DNA of 64,000 nucleotides from Bailinhaonella thermotolerans (GCF_003594875.1 NZ_QZEY01000002.1:310001-374000); one strand, 5' to 3'; numbered from the stretch's first letter, positions 43,818 through 53,247 are shown. Made by a program: numbers and translations. The notes: generated by a model not told the origin, from the letters alone.

Positions 43818-44915
43818 CTACGGCCGGTTGCGGCCGCTGCGGCGCATCTCCTTGTGGATCACCTTCCACTGCCGCGTCTTCTCCTGGCGCAGGCGGGCGT
43901 CGGTGCGGCTGGCCATCCACTGCGCCTCGCGCTGGAGCTTGCGCCAGCTCGCGAGCCGCCGGTACGGCAGTTCGCCGGACTCGACCGCGGCGAGCACCGC
44001 GCACCCCGGCTCGGCGTCGTGGCCGCAGTCGGCGAACCGGCAGTCCGCGGCGAGCCCCTCGATGTCGGAGAACACCAGGTCGACGCCCTCGCTCATCTCG
44101 TAGAGGCCGACCCGCCGGATGCCCGGGGTGTCGATGATCAGCCCGCCGCCGGCCAGCGTGATCAGCTCGCGGTGGGTGGTGGTGTGCCGCCCGCGCCCGT
44201 CGCTCGCCCGGATCTGCTGGGTGACCATGACCTCCTCCCCCGCCAGCGCGTTGGTCAGCGTGGACTTGCCCGCGCCGGACGGCCCGAGCAGCACCGCCGT
44301 ACGGCTGCCGCCCAGGTGCGCGCGGACGAGGTCCACGCCCTCGCCGGTGACCGAGGAGATGGCGTGGACGTCCACGCCGGGGGCGACGGCGGCGACGTCG
44401 TCCATGAGCGAGTCGAGCGCGTCGCCGAGCAGGTCGGCCTTGCTGATCACCACGACCGGGGTGGCGCCGCTCTCCCAGGCCAGGGCGAGCAGCCGCTCGA
44501 TGCGGCTCAGGTCGGCGGTGTCGGTGGCGTGCATGGCGGGCTCCACCACGAACGCCAGGTCCACGTTGGCGGCCAGCACCTGGCCCTGCGAGTCGTCGGA
44601 GAGCCCGCCGCGCGAGGTCCGCCCCACGCCCGCGCGCACGAGCGCCGTGCGGCGGGGCAGGACGGCGGCCACCTCGTGCCGCCCGTCGGGCAGCTCGCGC
44701 AGCCCGGCCCAGTCGCCCACGCAGGGCAGCGAGATCGGGTCGGCGGCTCCGGCGCGGCGCACGGCGGCGGACTGGGCCGCCCTGACGTGGCCGTCCGCGG
44801 TGAGGACCTCGGCGGTGCCGCGGTCGACGCGCGAGACCCGGCCGGGCACGAGGCCGGCGGGGAGCTCAGCGGCGAGAGCGTCGTTCCAGCCGAGAAGAGA
44901 GAGATCGAAACCCAC
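43818..44915 (-). CDS. rsgA: Ribosome small-subunit-dependent GTPase A
   Basis: A 365-residue circularly permuted GTPase that helps late maturation of the 30S subunit. An N-terminal OB-fold precedes the G motifs in permuted order: G4 SKAD, G1 GPSGAGKST, then G3 DTPG. The C-terminal zinc site is CRFADCGHDAEPGC. GTP hydrolysis is stimulated by the 30S subunit. The start is GTG 44915; the nearest purine run (GAAGGG) is somewhat far, so initiation may depend on the short upstream ORF that ends 45 bases before it. Confidence 0.93.
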   Translation of the reverse strand: MGFDLSLLGWNDALAAELPAGLVPGRVSRVDRGTAEVLTADGHVRAAQSAAVRRAGAADPISLPCVGDWAGLRELPDGRHEVAAVLPRRTALVRAGVGRTSRGGLSDDSQGQVLAANVDLAFVVEPAMHATDTADLSRIERLLALAWESGATPVVVISKADLLGDALDSLMDDVAAVAPGVDVHAISSVTGEGVDLVRAHLGGSRTAVLLGPSGAGKSTLTNALAGEEVMVTQQIRASDGRGRHTTTHRELITLAGGGLIIDTPGIRRVGLYEMSEGVDLVFSDIEGLAADCRFADCGHDAEPGCAVLAAVESGELPYRRLASWRKLQREAQWMASRTDARLRQEKTRQWKVIHKEMRRSGRNRP

Positions 44916-44960
44916 TTCGGGGACACCCTTCGGAACGGCGGGCGCCCGAGCGGAATCGGG

Positions 44961-45014
44961 TCAGGCGGGCACCCGCGAGGAGATGGACTGAAGGCATGCC
45001 TGGACCACGGCCAT
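44961..45014 (-). CDS. 17-residue upstream ORF of rsgA (candidate leader peptide)
   Basis: ATG at 45014 opens a 17-codon frame (MAVVQACLQSISSRVPA) ending with TGA at 44961-44963. It is preceded by GGAGGTGA, a perfect eight-base match to the ribosome's anti-Shine-Dalgarno, five bases before the ATG. That is the strongest ribosome site in the area and much better than that of rsgA. A TATGCT hexamer (minus strand, 45069-45074) may be its -10 element. It probably is translated; whether it regulates rsgA is inference. Confidence 0.5.
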   Translation of the reverse strand: MAVVQACLQSISSRVPA

Positions 45015-45126
45015 AGTCCTCACCTCCTCGTTCCGGCGCCGCGCACCTTCCGTGCGGCGATCATCGCCAGCATACATCCGCCGCGGCCCCCTCGCACCTC
45101 GATAGGGCGGCGGCCGGGGCCGGGCC

Positions 45127-45528
45127 TCACGCTTCCCGGCCCGCTCCGGCCATCACCTTGGCGACCAGGCCGTACGCCTCGGCCCAGTCGGCTTCGAGCG
45201 CGTCGGACCAGCCGGGGCCGGAGAAGTGCGCGAGCGTGGCGAGCAGGCTGGCGCCGACCTCCGGGTAGTGGTCGGCGAGCACGCCGAAGCCCTGGTGCGC
45301 CCGGCCCAGCTCCCGCAGGTACGGCACGAGCTCGCCGGGCCGGTCCACGAGCCCGACGATCCGGGAGAGCGCGCCGAGCAGGACCTCGTGCTGGCGCGTC
45401 ATCGAGGCCGGGAACAGGGGGCGCAGGTCGGGGCGGCGGCGGAAGAGGTCGGCGTAGAAGAACGCGGCCACCTCCGCCCCGTTCGCGGCGACGAGTGCGA
45501 AGTTGTCCTTCAGGCGCTGACCGTCCAC
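45127..45528 (-). CDS. Globin-domain protein (flavohemoglobin-type heme domain)
   Basis: A 133-residue single-domain globin. It begins like flavohemoglobin globin domains (RLKDNFALVAANGAEVAAFFYADLFRRRPDLRPLFP). The proximal heme-ligand His is in GRAHQGFGVLADHYPEVG; FPASMTRQHEVLLGAL covers the C-D region. There is no reductase domain, so electrons must come from another protein. Likely roles are nitric-oxide or oxygen handling. The start is GTG 45528, six bases after GGAGG. The frame is open further upstream but composition there is non-coding. Confidence 0.88.
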   Translation of the reverse strand: MDGQRLKDNFALVAANGAEVAAFFYADLFRRRPDLRPLFPASMTRQHEVLLGALSRIVGLVDRPGELVPYLRELGRAHQGFGVLADHYPEVGASLLATLAHFSGPGWSDALEADWAEAYGLVAKVMAGAGREA

Positions 45529-45661
45529 GGAAACCTCCGGTAAACCCTCGCGTGGCTGCGACCCTAGGCGCGCCCCCGACCACGGGCAACCCCTCCCCCG
45601 GCCCGGCCCGCACCCCGCTTCCGGCCCGGCCGGCGCCCCCGGGCCAGGCCGCCGCGGGAAG

Positions 45662-45733
45662 GTCAACGCGGGTTGACGAACCCGGCGGAGTCAACCTAGA
45701 TTGACCGCCCAGAAGGGGTCAACCAAAGTTGAC
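45662..45733. promoter_or_regulatory. Three phased operators overlapping the ABC exporter promoter
   Basis: GTCAAC-N4-GTTGAC occurs at 45662-45677 and 45718-45733, and with one changed base (GTCAAC-N4-ATTGAC) at 45690-45705. The starts are exactly 28 bp apart. A likely promoter, TTGACG (45673-45678) with TAGATT (45697-45702) 18 bp away, lies inside the first two sites, so a bound repressor would block RNA polymerase. The regulator is not adjacent. Confidence 0.75.
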
Positions 45734-45748
45734 CAGAGGGAGGACCGC

Positions 45749-46723
45749 ATGACGAGTGAGACCGCCGTGGCGGTGCGCGGGCTGCGCATGCGCTACGGCA
45801 CGCGCGACGTGCTCGACGGCGTGGAGTTCGAGGTCCGGCGGGGCGAGGTCGTGTGCCTGCTCGGGCCCAACGGCGCGGGCAAGACCACGACCATCGAGAT
45901 CCTGGAGGGGTTCCGCGCGCGCTCGGCCGGCGAGGTCGAGGTGCTGGGGACCGACCCGGCCACCGGCGGCGAGGACTGGCGGGCCAGGACCGGCGTGGTG
46001 CTCCAGTCCTGGCGCGACCACGCCCGGTGGACCGCCCGCCACCTGCTGCGCCACCTGGGCGCCTACTACACGCCGTACTCCACGCCCGCCAGGCCCAGGC
46101 CGTACGACGTGGACGAGCTGATCGAGATGGTGGGGCTGGGCGAGCACGCCGACCAGAAGGTCAGGCTGCTGTCCGGCGGGCAGCGGCGGCGGCTGGACGT
46201 GGCGATCGGCATCGTGGGACGGCCGGAGCTGCTGTTCCTCGACGAGCCGACCGCGGGGTTCGACCCGCACGCGCGGCGCGAGTTCCACGAGCTCGTGCTG
46301 CGGCTGGCCGGAGCCGAGGAGACGACGGTCCTGCTGACCACGCACGACCTGGACGAGGCGGAGAAGCTGGCCGACCGGATCCTGATCCTCGCGGACGGGC
46401 GGATCGTGGCCGACGGCACCACCGCCGGGCTGGCGGAGCGGTTCGCGGGCGCGGCCCGGGTGAGCTGGCGGCTCGACGGCGAGCGGCGCTCGGTCACGAC
46501 CCCCGACGCGACCCGGTTCCTGCGCGGCCTGCTGGCCGAGCACGGCGAGGCGGTCGCCGACCTGGAGGTGCGACGGCCCAGTCTGGAGGACACCTACCTC
46601 GCGCTGGTGCGCCGGCACGAGGCGGGCGCCTCCCGCGGCGAGTCCGCGCGGGAGTTCGGGGCGGAGACAGGCGGCCGGGCCCCCGGGCCCGGGAGGATCG
46701 AGAGCGGGGAGGCCGCGCGATGA
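45749..46723 (+). CDS. ABC-2 exporter ATP-binding protein (DrrA-like)
   Basis: A 324-residue ATPase. Walker A GPNGAGKTT is at about 40-48, the signature LSGGQRRRLDVAIGI near 146 and Walker B LLFLDEPTAGFDP near 167, with the switch His in TTHDLDEAEKLADR. The C-terminal 80 residues follow the DrrA/CcmA pattern (SLEDTYLALVRR) plus a Gly/Glu-rich tail. With the next gene it forms a two-component exporter, typically for antibiotics, lipids or toxic compounds. The start is ATG 45749 with GAGGGAGG five bases upstream, 16 bases after the last of three operators. Confidence 0.92.
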   Translation: MTSETAVAVRGLRMRYGTRDVLDGVEFEVRRGEVVCLLGPNGAGKTTTIEILEGFRARSAGEVEVLGTDPATGGEDWRARTGVVLQSWRDHARWTARHLLRHLGAYYTPYSTPARPRPYDVDELIEMVGLGEHADQKVRLLSGGQRRRLDVAIGIVGRPELLFLDEPTAGFDPHARREFHELVLRLAGAEETTVLLTTHDLDEAEKLADRILILADGRIVADGTTAGLAERFAGAARVSWRLDGERRSVTTPDATRFLRGLLAEHGEAVADLEVRRPSLEDTYLALVRRHEAGASRGESAREFGAETGGRAPGPGRIESGEAAR

Positions 46724-47574
46724 ACCGGACGGCGCACGCCGTGCGCGTGGGACTGGCCCGGGGGTGGCACGAGTTCGGGCTCAGCGTCCGCAGCCCGCAG
46801 GACCAGGGCTTCTATGTGTTCATGGCGGTCGCCACCCTGGCCTACCTGTTCTGGAACCGGGACGACAGGGTCGAGGGGACCTCGCTGCTCATGCCGTCGG
46901 TGGCGCTGCCCAGCATGCTCGGGATGGTGATGGTCTTCGGGACCGTGGCCGGGCCGGCGTTCTCGCTGGCCCTGGAGCGCGAGGACGGGACGCTGCTGCG
47001 CGCCAGGGCCGTGCCCCGGGGCGTCACCGGGTACGTCACCGGCCAGGTCCTCTTCCAGAGCCTGCAGGTCGTCCCGGTGTTCGCGCTCATCCTGCTGCCC
47101 GGCCTGCTGCTGTTCGACGGCCTGGCGCACCGGGGCGCGGCCGGGTGGCTCACGGTGGCCTGGGTGATCCCGCTCGGCCTGCTCGCGGTGATGCCGATCG
47201 GGATCGTCCTCGGCGCGCTCGCGCCGAACGCCCAGAAGGTCGGCACGTGGGGGATGCTCCCGGTGTTCGGGCTCGCGGCCATCTCGGGGATCTTCACGCC
47301 GATCACCGCGCTGTGGGGCTGGGTCCAGGTGGTCGCCCAGGTCTTCCCGATGTACTGGATCGGCCTCGGCATGCGCTCGGCGTTCCTGCCGGACGCGGCG
47401 GCGGCGCTGGAGGTGGGCGGGTCCTGGCGGACCTGGCAGACGGTGGCGGTGCTGGCCGCCTGGGCCGTCGCCGGGGCGCTCGCCGCGCCCCCCGTGCTGC
47501 GGCGCGCGGCCCGCCGCACCTCCGGGTCCCAGGTGGAGGCCGCCAGGGAGGCCGCCGCCCAGCTCGTCCGCTGA
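46720..47574 (+). CDS. ABC-2 exporter permease (DrrB-like)
   Basis: A 284-residue integral membrane protein with six predicted helices, of the ABC-2 family. Recognisable segments are the EREDGTLLRARAVPRGVTGYVTGQ cytoplasmic coupling region (about 88-110) and IFTPITALWGWVQVVAQVFPMYWIG near the last helices. The start at ATG 46720 overlaps the ATPase stop by four bases (ATGA), so the two are coupled. The substrate is unknown. Confidence 0.9.
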   Translation: MNRTAHAVRVGLARGWHEFGLSVRSPQDQGFYVFMAVATLAYLFWNRDDRVEGTSLLMPSVALPSMLGMVMVFGTVAGPAFSLALEREDGTLLRARAVPRGVTGYVTGQVLFQSLQVVPVFALILLPGLLLFDGLAHRGAAGWLTVAWVIPLGLLAVMPIGIVLGALAPNAQKVGTWGMLPVFGLAAISGIFTPITALWGWVQVVAQVFPMYWIGLGMRSAFLPDAAAALEVGGSWRTWQTVAVLAAWAVAGALAAPPVLRRAARRTSGSQVEAAREAAAQLVR

Positions 47575-47591
47575 GCCCGGGAACGGCGGAA

Positions 47592-47616
47592 CCCCCGCGA
47601 CCGGTTCTCGCGGGGG
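47592..47616. terminator. Convergent terminator between ABC exporter and glyA
   Basis: CCCCCGCGA (47592-47600) pairs perfectly with TCGCGGGGG (47608-47616) around a seven-base loop. A GCCGTACGGC decamer follows at 47622-47631. Confidence 0.7.
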
Positions 47617-47642
47617 CTCCTGCCGTACGGCCGGCGCCGGGG

Positions 47643-48899
<1,257 letters not shown>

Positions 48900-48930
48900 G
48901 GCACACCCCATCTTCATCGACGGAGCGCAG

Positions 48931-49030
48931 GCCCAGGCGCGCGGCCTGCGCGAACTTCGCTTCCCGGCGGTTGTCCGCCTCATGACGCCCCGGCGGAGGA
49001 CGGGGGGTCAGCGCCAGTCGCGACCCCCTA
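48931..49030 (-). ncRNA. ZTP riboswitch (pfl motif) of glyA
   Basis: Read on the minus strand, the leader holds the conserved parts of the pfl/ZTP RNA in order: GGGTCGCGACTGGCG at 49026-49012, then a GC hairpin, GGCGGACAACCGCCGGGAAGC around 48980-48959, and finally GCGCCTGGGC at 48940-48931. ZTP riboswitches bind ZMP/ZTP, which accumulate when 10-formyl-tetrahydrofolate is short, and switch on one-carbon genes; glyA is a recurrent target. The element ends about 30 bases before the glyA ATG. Confidence 0.85.
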
Positions 49031-49159
49031 AACCCTAGCGGACCCCCGCCGTACGGCTCACGCCGCGCGCCGCGTCCGCCGTACGCCCGCCGGGCCCGGG
49101 GCCGTACGGCGGGCGTACGGCGGCGCGGCGCGGCGCGGGACGGGGGGGACGGGGCCGGG

Positions 49160-50107
49160 TCAGGCGTCGTGGGCGGCGCGGGCGCGGGCGGTGGTGCCCT
49201 CGGGCCAGAGCTTGTCGGCCTCGGCGTTGAGCGTGGCGCCGATGAGCACGCCGAGGGCCGTGACGTACAGCCACAGCAGGACGGCGATGGGGGCGGCCAG
49301 CGAGCCGTAGATCGAGACGGGGGTGAACGAGGCGCCGAGCACGATCCGCAGCACGAACCCGCACAGGGCCCAGATGATCAGCGCGAGGACGGCCCCGGGC
49401 AGCTCCCGCCGCCAGCGCGTGCGGACGGGCACGCTCACGTGGTACAGCGTGGTCAGCAGCCCGATCGACACGAGCACGGCCAGCGGCCAGTACAGCACCT
49501 CGACGAGCCCGTCGTAGTGCGGGATGAGGCTGGTCACGATCGTGGGCCCGGCGACGAACAGCGGGATCACCACGAGCCCCACGCCCAGCGCGGCGATGTA
49601 CAGCCCGAACGACATGATCCGGGTCCGGACGATGCCGCGCACCTCGCCCAGGCCGTACGCCACGGAGATCACGTCCACGTAGACGAAGAGCGCGCGCGAG
49701 CCCGACCACAGCGACAGCAGGAAGCCCAGCGAGACCAGGTCGGCGCGGCCTCCCGCGAGCACGTCGTCCACGAGCGGCACGACCACGCCGTTCACGGTGT
49801 CGCCGGTGAACAGCAGCCCGGACTTCTCGATGACCCAGGAGCGGACGTCGGCGACGGCGGCGGGGCCGAGCGCGGGCCGGAAGTACCCCAGGGTGCCGAT
49901 CAGCCCCAGCACCAGCGGCGGCAGCGACAGCAGCGCGAAGAAGGCGGCCTCGGCGGCCAGCCCGGTGACCCGGTAGTTGAACGACGTGATGGAGGTGTTC
50001 TTGACCAGCGGCCACCACAGCCCGACGCGCAGCGCCGCGTGGAGACGGTCCCGGGTGCGCGGAGGCGGCGTCCGGGTCTTGCGGGGCGCGTCGCTCACAG
50101 AGGTCAC
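49160..50107 (-). CDS. YihY/BrkB-family inner-membrane protein
   Basis: A 315-residue polytopic membrane protein with about six helices. The family hallmark is near residue 50-75 (TGLAAEAAFFALLSLPPLVLGLIG), then SLGFLLSLWSGSRALFVYVD, RELPGAVLALIIWALCGFVLR and FTPVSIYGSLAAPIAVLLWLYVTALGVLIGATLNAE. Once called ribonuclease BN by error, the family's transport or structural role is unresolved. The start is GTG 50107 or GTG 50098; neither has a clear ribosome site. Confidence 0.9.
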   Translation of the reverse strand: MTSVSDAPRKTRTPPPRTRDRLHAALRVGLWWPLVKNTSITSFNYRVTGLAAEAAFFALLSLPPLVLGLIGTLGYFRPALGPAAVADVRSWVIEKSGLLFTGDTVNGVVVPLVDDVLAGGRADLVSLGFLLSLWSGSRALFVYVDVISVAYGLGEVRGIVRTRIMSFGLYIAALGVGLVVIPLFVAGPTIVTSLIPHYDGLVEVLYWPLAVLVSIGLLTTLYHVSVPVRTRWRRELPGAVLALIIWALCGFVLRIVLGASFTPVSIYGSLAAPIAVLLWLYVTALGVLIGATLNAEADKLWPEGTTARARAAHDA

Positions 50108-50347
50108 GGCAGATTTCTGGTTCAGCCCGGTTTGTCGGATCTTGGTTGGTTACAGCAGACAACGGTACGGTTCACTGTCCCGTTCCCCGGGGCGCGCCAC
50201 GGTAACGGACTGGATACGAACGTACCCGTTCCCCGCCCCCGCAACGTCCCGATCCCCCTCCAGGCCCGGCGCACCCCGCCTGAACTGCCCCGACGCCGGG
50301 AAAAACCGGACGACGGCGGGCCTGGCCCGCTGTTACCTTGCTCCGTT

Positions 50348-50866
50348 GTGAATCCGCTGGAGGAGAAGGAGATCCGAGACTCCTTCGTCAACTGTTCCAA
50401 GGGGGAGGCCCGGCGCCTCGGCATGCCGCGCGGCCTGGCCGACCTCCCCTGGCCCGATCTGGACTTCCTGGGCTGGCGCGATCCGGGCGCCCCCGACCGC
50501 GGCTACATCGTCGCCGAGCACCGGGGCGAGCTGGTCGGCCTGACCCTGCGCACCGCCAAGGAGGTCAAGCGCGCCTTCGTGAAGTCCACGATCTGCTCCG
50601 TCTGCCTGACCCCCCACCCCGGCACGGGCGTCGCCCTCTTCACCGCGCCCCGCGTCGGCGCGGCCGGCCGCCAGGGCAACACGATCGGCACCTACATCTG
50701 CGCCGACCTCGCCTGCCCCCTCTACGCCCGGGGCAAGCGCGAGACCGGCCTCGGCGTACGGCTGCGCGACGGCGTCGAGTCGCTGACGCTGGAGGAGCGC
50801 GCGGACCGCGCCGTGCGCAACCTCGCCGCCTTCCTCGACCGGGTCCTCGACCCCGCCCTCACCTGA
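50348..50866 (+). CDS. FBP-domain zinc-finger protein
   Basis: A 172-residue protein of the FBP (fibronectin/fibrinogen-binding C-terminal treble-clef) family of actinobacteria. The zinc site is a CxxC in ICSVCLTPH and a second Cys pair in YICADLACPLY. The N-terminus reads EEKEIRDSFVNCSKGEARRL. Relatives are linked to the elongation-factor/ribosome-associated machinery by fold only, so the role is open. The start is GTG 50348 with no ribosome site; a TTACCT hexamer at 50333-50338 would place transcription start at the GTG, suggesting a leaderless message. Confidence 0.85.
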   Translation: MNPLEEKEIRDSFVNCSKGEARRLGMPRGLADLPWPDLDFLGWRDPGAPDRGYIVAEHRGELVGLTLRTAKEVKRAFVKSTICSVCLTPHPGTGVALFTAPRVGAAGRQGNTIGTYICADLACPLYARGKRETGLGVRLRDGVESLTLEERADRAVRNLAAFLDRVLDPALT

Positions 50867-50934
50867 CGCCGTACGGCGGACGCCGCGCCCCCGGGACCGT
50901 CTCCCGGCGGACGCGGCGTAAGCCGTACGGGCGC

Positions 50935-52485
50935 TCAGGGGAGCAGGAGGCCCCAGTAGGCGGCCCAGGGGATGAAGACGAGACCGGCGACGGCCACCAG
51001 CCCGGCGCGGACGCGCTCGCCGCGGGGGAGGGCCGCGCGGCGGCGGCGCAGGGCCAGCACGGTCAGCACGGCCGCCACGCCCACCGCCACCGCCAGGGCC
51101 TGCAGGGCTAGCCAGATCACCGGGCGGCCGGCCAGCAGGGGGCCGGGGGCCGCGAGCTTCCCGCCGGTCATGACCACGTACATGAGGTAGCCGAACCCGG
51201 CCGTGACCACGGTCAGCCCGCCCGCGCTGACCAGGCGGGCGGCCCTGGTCGCCGGGGCGCCCGCGCGGCCCCGCAGACGCCGGGCCGCGGCGGCCAGGGG
51301 GTAGCCGGCGAAGGCCGCCGCGAACAGCGCCAGCGCGGCGACCTGCATCGGCGCCGACTCCCACCAGGCGGACGGGGGCGTCGGCCTGGTGTGGGACGCC
51401 TGGACGGGAGCCGGTCCCTCGACGCGCGCCACGGGCGGGCGGCCCGCCACGACGTCGCGGACCCAGGAGCCGACCAGGTCGGCGTAGCCGGGGGCCAGCT
51501 CGGGCGCCCGGGTGACACCCCCGTCGGGGGTGACGTGCGCGGCGTGCTCGGCGTCCGGGAAGAAGTGCAGGGCGTAGTGCCGGTTCCCGCCCCGCTCCAG
51601 CGCCCGGGCGAAGATCGGCGGGCTCTCCTCGGGCGGGGTGAGCAGGTCGGCGTTCCCCCAGATGCCCAGGAGCGGCTGCCGCAGCGCGGCCAGGGTCGGC
51701 ACGGGGTCGTGGTGGGGCTCGGGGAACAGGCCGCCGTCCGCGATGGCCCGGTAGAGCGCGGGCTCGGCGCGGTCCACCAGCGATCCCGAGACGCCGACGC
51801 GGCGGAGTCCCGCGGCCACGGCCCAGGCCTGCTGGCGCAGCGGCGGCAGCCCGTTCGCGCCCACCACCACGACGAACGCGATGTCCGCCGACCGCGCGGC
51901 CGCCATCGGGGCGACCCAGCCGCCCTCGCTCAGGCCCCAGATCCCGACCTTCGCCGGGTTCACGCCGGGCTGGGCGCGCAGCGCGGCCACCGCGCCCAGG
52001 GCGTCCCCGGCGAGCTGGGCGTAGGACCGCCGGAAGAGCGAGTAGCCCGCGGACCGCTTGTCGTAGACGAGGACGGCGATGCCCCGGCGGGCGAACTCCA
52101 CGGCCTCGGTCATGAGCTTCTCGCGCGGGGTGCCCGTGCCCGCGCCGTGCACCAGGACCATGCCGGGGCGGCCGGGGGCGGGCGCGGCGGGCAGGACGAC
52201 GGTGCCGCGCATCGGCAGCGCCCCGCTCCCCCGGAACGCGACCTCCCGCGAGGTCAGGCCGGCGGGCACGAGCGGGTGGGGATCCCCCTCGGCGGGGCGC
52301 CGGGCGGAAGGAGCCTGGGCCGCCAGGACCGGAGGGACGTGGGCGGGCCGGGCCGGAGAGGCGTGGGCCGCCCGGGCCGGGGACGCGGGAGTGGCGGCCC
52401 GCGCGGGCGGGGCCGCGGCCTGGGCGGGCGCCGCCGTCAGGGCGCACAGGACGGCGGCGGCGGCCGCCGGGAGGAGTCGTCGCAT
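50935..52485 (-). CDS. Exported alpha/beta hydrolase with C-terminal membrane domain
   Basis: A 516-residue protein. A signal peptide (about 1-25) is followed by a Pro/Ala-rich spacer (about 26-75), then an alpha/beta-hydrolase domain: PGMVLVHGAGTG, IWGLSEGGWVAP (nucleophile Ser in GLSEGG), an acid near GNADLLTPPEES and a His in FPDAEHAAH. After it come four hydrophobic segments (about 390-510). The domain therefore probably faces outward, anchored by the C-terminal helices. The start is ATG 52485; ATG 52497 is possible. It is divergent from an ArsR gene with an 18-bp dyad between them, so it is likely that regulator's target. Confidence 0.83.
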   Translation of the reverse strand: MRRLLPAAAAAVLCALTAAPAQAAAPPARAATPASPARAAHASPARPAHVPPVLAAQAPSARRPAEGDPHPLVPAGLTSREVAFRGSGALPMRGTVVLPAAPAPGRPGMVLVHGAGTGTPREKLMTEAVEFARRGIAVLVYDKRSAGYSLFRRSYAQLAGDALGAVAALRAQPGVNPAKVGIWGLSEGGWVAPMAAARSADIAFVVVVGANGLPPLRQQAWAVAAGLRRVGVSGSLVDRAEPALYRAIADGGLFPEPHHDPVPTLAALRQPLLGIWGNADLLTPPEESPPIFARALERGGNRHYALHFFPDAEHAAHVTPDGGVTRAPELAPGYADLVGSWVRDVVAGRPPVARVEGPAPVQASHTRPTPPSAWWESAPMQVAALALFAAAFAGYPLAAAARRLRGRAGAPATRAARLVSAGGLTVVTAGFGYLMYVVMTGGKLAAPGPLLAGRPVIWLALQALAVAVGVAAVLTVLALRRRRAALPRGERVRAGLVAVAGLVFIPWAAYWGLLLP

Positions 52486-52501
52486 ACCGCCGAACATACT
52501 C

Positions 52502-52519
52502 TGCAGAGAGTTCTCTGCA
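52502..52519. promoter_or_regulatory. ArsR operator dyad
   Basis: TGCAGAGA-GT-TCTCTGCA is an 18-bp inverted repeat with perfect eight-base arms, in the 72-base gap between divergent starts. A further TCTGCAGA palindrome lies at 52528-52535. Both suit a winged-helix dimer controlling the ArsR gene and the hydrolase gene together. Confidence 0.7.
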
Positions 52520-52557
52520 AAGAGTGTTCTGCAGACAGAGATCTGTATCCTCGACCC

Positions 52558-53217
52558 ATGGAGGACGACGAGCGGCTGCTGCTTCACGACCCCGCGCGGC
52601 TGAAGGCCCTGGCCCACCCGATGCGCCGGCGCATGCTCAACCACCTCGCCGTGCACGGGGAGGCCACCTCGACCACGCTCGGCGAGCTGCTCGGCGCCAA
52701 GACCGGCACGACCAGCTACCACCTGCGCCAGCTCGAGAAGTACGGCTTCATCGAGGAGATCCCCGAGCGCTCCGGAGGCCGGGAACGCTGGTGGCGGAGG
52801 AACGAGAGGCTGCGGGACCTGCGCGTCCCCACCCACGACCAGATCGCCCCCGAGGACCACCCGGCCCTGGACGAGTTCCTGCGCCAGGGGCTGGAGGAGG
52901 ACCGCCGGATCTTCGACGCCTTCCCCGCCGCCTGGCTGCGCGACCCGGACTGGGCCAAGGCGTCGCGGGGCCTGGGGCGGATGACCCGGGACGAGCTCGG
53001 CGAGTTCTTCGAGGAGTACATCGCGCTGCTCCAGCGCTACAGCCACCCCCAGTCCGAGGCGCCGCCGGGCGCGCGGCCCGTCTACATCCGGCTCTTCACG
53101 GTGCCCGCCGACGAGGTGGACCCCGCCGGGCCGCCCGACGGCGGGGCCGGGACCCAGGAGGCCGGGACCCAGGAGGCCGGGACCCAGGAGGCCGGGGCCG
53201 AGGGGGCCGGGGCTTAG
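52558..53217 (+). CDS. ArsR-type winged-helix regulator
   Basis: A 219-residue regulator. The wHTH covers about 12-75: LKALAHPMRRRMLNHLAVHG, STTLGELLGAKTGTTSYHLRQLEKYGFIEE and RERWW. No metal-binding Cys is present, so it is not a classical metal sensor; it belongs to the longer helix-turn-helix-20 type group. The C-terminus ends in GTQEA repeats encoded by a 15-bp tandem repeat. TATCCT (52546-52551) six bases before the ATG at 52558, with no ribosome site, suggests a leaderless message. Confidence 0.88.
   Translation: MEDDERLLLHDPARLKALAHPMRRRMLNHLAVHGEATSTTLGELLGAKTGTTSYHLRQLEKYGFIEEIPERSGGRERWWRRNERLRDLRVPTHDQIAPEDHPALDEFLRQGLEEDRRIFDAFPAAWLRDPDWAKASRGLGRMTRDELGEFFEEYIALLQRYSHPQSEAPPGARPVYIRLFTVPADEVDPAGPPDGGAGTQEAGTQEAGTQEAGAEGAGA
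53146..53190. repeat. 15-bp tandem repeat, three copies, at the ArsR gene 3' end
   Basis: GCCGGGACCCAGGAG is exactly repeated at 53146, 53161 and 53176, coding for AGTQE pentapeptides. A decayed fourth copy follows. Copy number probably varies without harm because it lies in the disordered tail. Confidence 0.9.
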
Positions 53218-53247
53218 GCTGCCCGGGAGAAGATCGTCGCGAGAGGG

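Noticed and set aside
44000-44060. Separate Cys-rich small gene inside rsgA
   Set aside because: The Cys/His cluster is the C-terminal zinc site of RsgA itself.
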